Origin: Triplophysa rosa
Taxonomy: Eukaryota > Chordata > Actinopteri > Cypriniformes > Nemacheilidae
Direction: 5' to 3'
Length of the DNA stretch: 64,000 nucleotides
NCBI RefSeq assembly: GCF_024868665.1
Contig: NC_079913.1
Coordinates: 10,084,895 to 10,148,894 of the forward strand
Positions 63,292 to 64,000 of the stretch are shown piece by piece. The stretch's first letter is position 1; the number at the start of each line of letters is the position of its first letter. The position numbers were made by a program, and so were the translations under genes. The notes under the pieces were generated by a model, which saw only the letters and a program-made list of their open reading frames with translations, made no database searches and was not told the DNA's origin.

Positions 63292-63454
63292 TAGGGCTGT
63301 TAAACGATTAATCGCGATTAATCGCATCCAGAATAAAAGTTTGTGTTTACATAATATATATCTGTGTACTGTGCATAATAATTTTGTATAATTTTGTAAA
63401 CACAAACTTTTGTTCTGGATGCGATTAATCGCGATTAATCGTTTGACAGGTCTA
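63292..63454. repeat. Near-perfect fold-back MITE (GCGATTAATCG)
   Basis: The left arm starts ACGATTAATCGCGATTAATC and continues to AAGTTTGTGTTTA. The right arm is its reverse complement with one mismatch in about 46 bases. The spacer is about 50 bp, and TAGGGCTGT / ACAGGTCTA lie at the borders. Confidence 0.88.
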
Positions 63455-64000
63455 GTTTACACAGTTTGTGTTGTTGAAAGCGAATCAGGAAATTCGAGCA
63501 TGTTGGAATGAAATGGCATACTGATAATGTCATGCAAACAGCAGGTAAAACAGCAGATTGCATTTTATAAATGTTTCAAACAGCAGTATACTGCATAGTT
63601 GTGACATGAATATTGCATTGGGTTGTGAAATCAGTGTTTATCATCATGGGAATAAAATAGTTGGGCAATTCCAGCGTTATGGACGTGACATTTTGCGTTA
63701 CGGACGTGACATAAAAATGCTCAGAGAATGAATTTGTTACGATTATATTGAACCATCTGTTTATATTTTACTGAACTCTTGTTGATAGAGTCTAAACATC
63801 AAAAAATGTCAGTCTATGAAAAAAATATATATTTATAAAAGGGAAATAAACATGCGTTATGGGTGTGACAAAAAAAGGACGCGGTTTTTGGGAGACGATA
63901 AACTTTGTAGGATTTCTGTAAAATAAAATGCACAATCCTGAAGCAATAATACCCAATGAATGGAGAAGGGATGCCTCTTTATAGAACATAAAATAGTTAC

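Larger units (their letters stand above)
60169..64000 (+). other. Intron to the end of the window
   Basis: No further nav3 exon was found. It contains a GC-richer stretch at 60391-60541 with an open frame of unknown meaning, a TTAAAGGG-family MITE (60777-61030), a possible dispersed repeat (about 61987-62435), a fold-back MITE (63292-63454) and a GCGTTATGG.CGTGAC-containing repeat (about 63675-63890). Confidence 0.7.

Overview
The window is a piece of a teleost fish nuclear genome, most likely a cyprinid (carp or minnow family). The evidence is an intron-rich gene with vertebrate splice signals, short tandem (GT)n, (GA)n and (CA)n tracts, a tRNA-derived fish SINE, a fish-type Tc1 transposon, and many copies of short inverted-repeat elements that I recall as common in cyprinid genomes. 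There is no bacterial-style gene organisation.

One gene accounts for all the coding sequence I can support: the middle part of a neuron navigator gene on the + strand, best matched to NAV3 (nav3). I traced 18 exons from 2924 to 60168. They join in one continuous frame (4223 bases, about 1407 codons) with a consistent splice phase at every junction. The reading starts in the last part of the N-terminal calponin-homology (CH) domain. It then runs through the long Ser/Pro/Lys-rich linker, which has SxIP-type microtubule plus-end motifs and the conserved navigator blocks, and stops in the first coiled-coil segment. The first exons and the C-terminal AAA+ ATPase part lie outside the window. Neuron navigators are cytoskeleton-associated proteins that follow microtubule plus ends and act in neurite outgrowth and cell migration.

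Two places look like extra transcription starts inside the gene. At 25873-26446 a 191-codon exon begins with ATG, ends in a strong donor and is in phase with the exon at 31174. Its protein resembles the N-terminus of the paralogue NAV1, so this gene appears able to make a NAV1-like form without the CH domain. At 7397-7509 a shorter candidate first exon ends in the phase needed to join the exon at 12904 or 16272. A 69-bp cassette exon (12904) and a 21-bp candidate microexon (58242) add further alternative forms.

The introns are filled with transposon remains, several nested in one another. They include a solo LTR inside an inverted-repeat element (about 577-1503), a minisatellite-bearing element inside a fold-back element (3701-5195), a 27-bp-TIR element (6372-7058), a short non-autonomous LTR retrotransposon with two nearly identical 504-bp LTRs (10574-12545), a tRNA-derived SINE (20687-20960), and a full-length but inactivated Tc1-like transposon (54309-55868). 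The stretches from 38704 to 49760 and from 60169 to 64000 hold no exon I can support.

Identification rests on recalled human NAV1, NAV2 and NAV3 sequences and on hand-checked splice sites. No database search or transcript data were available.
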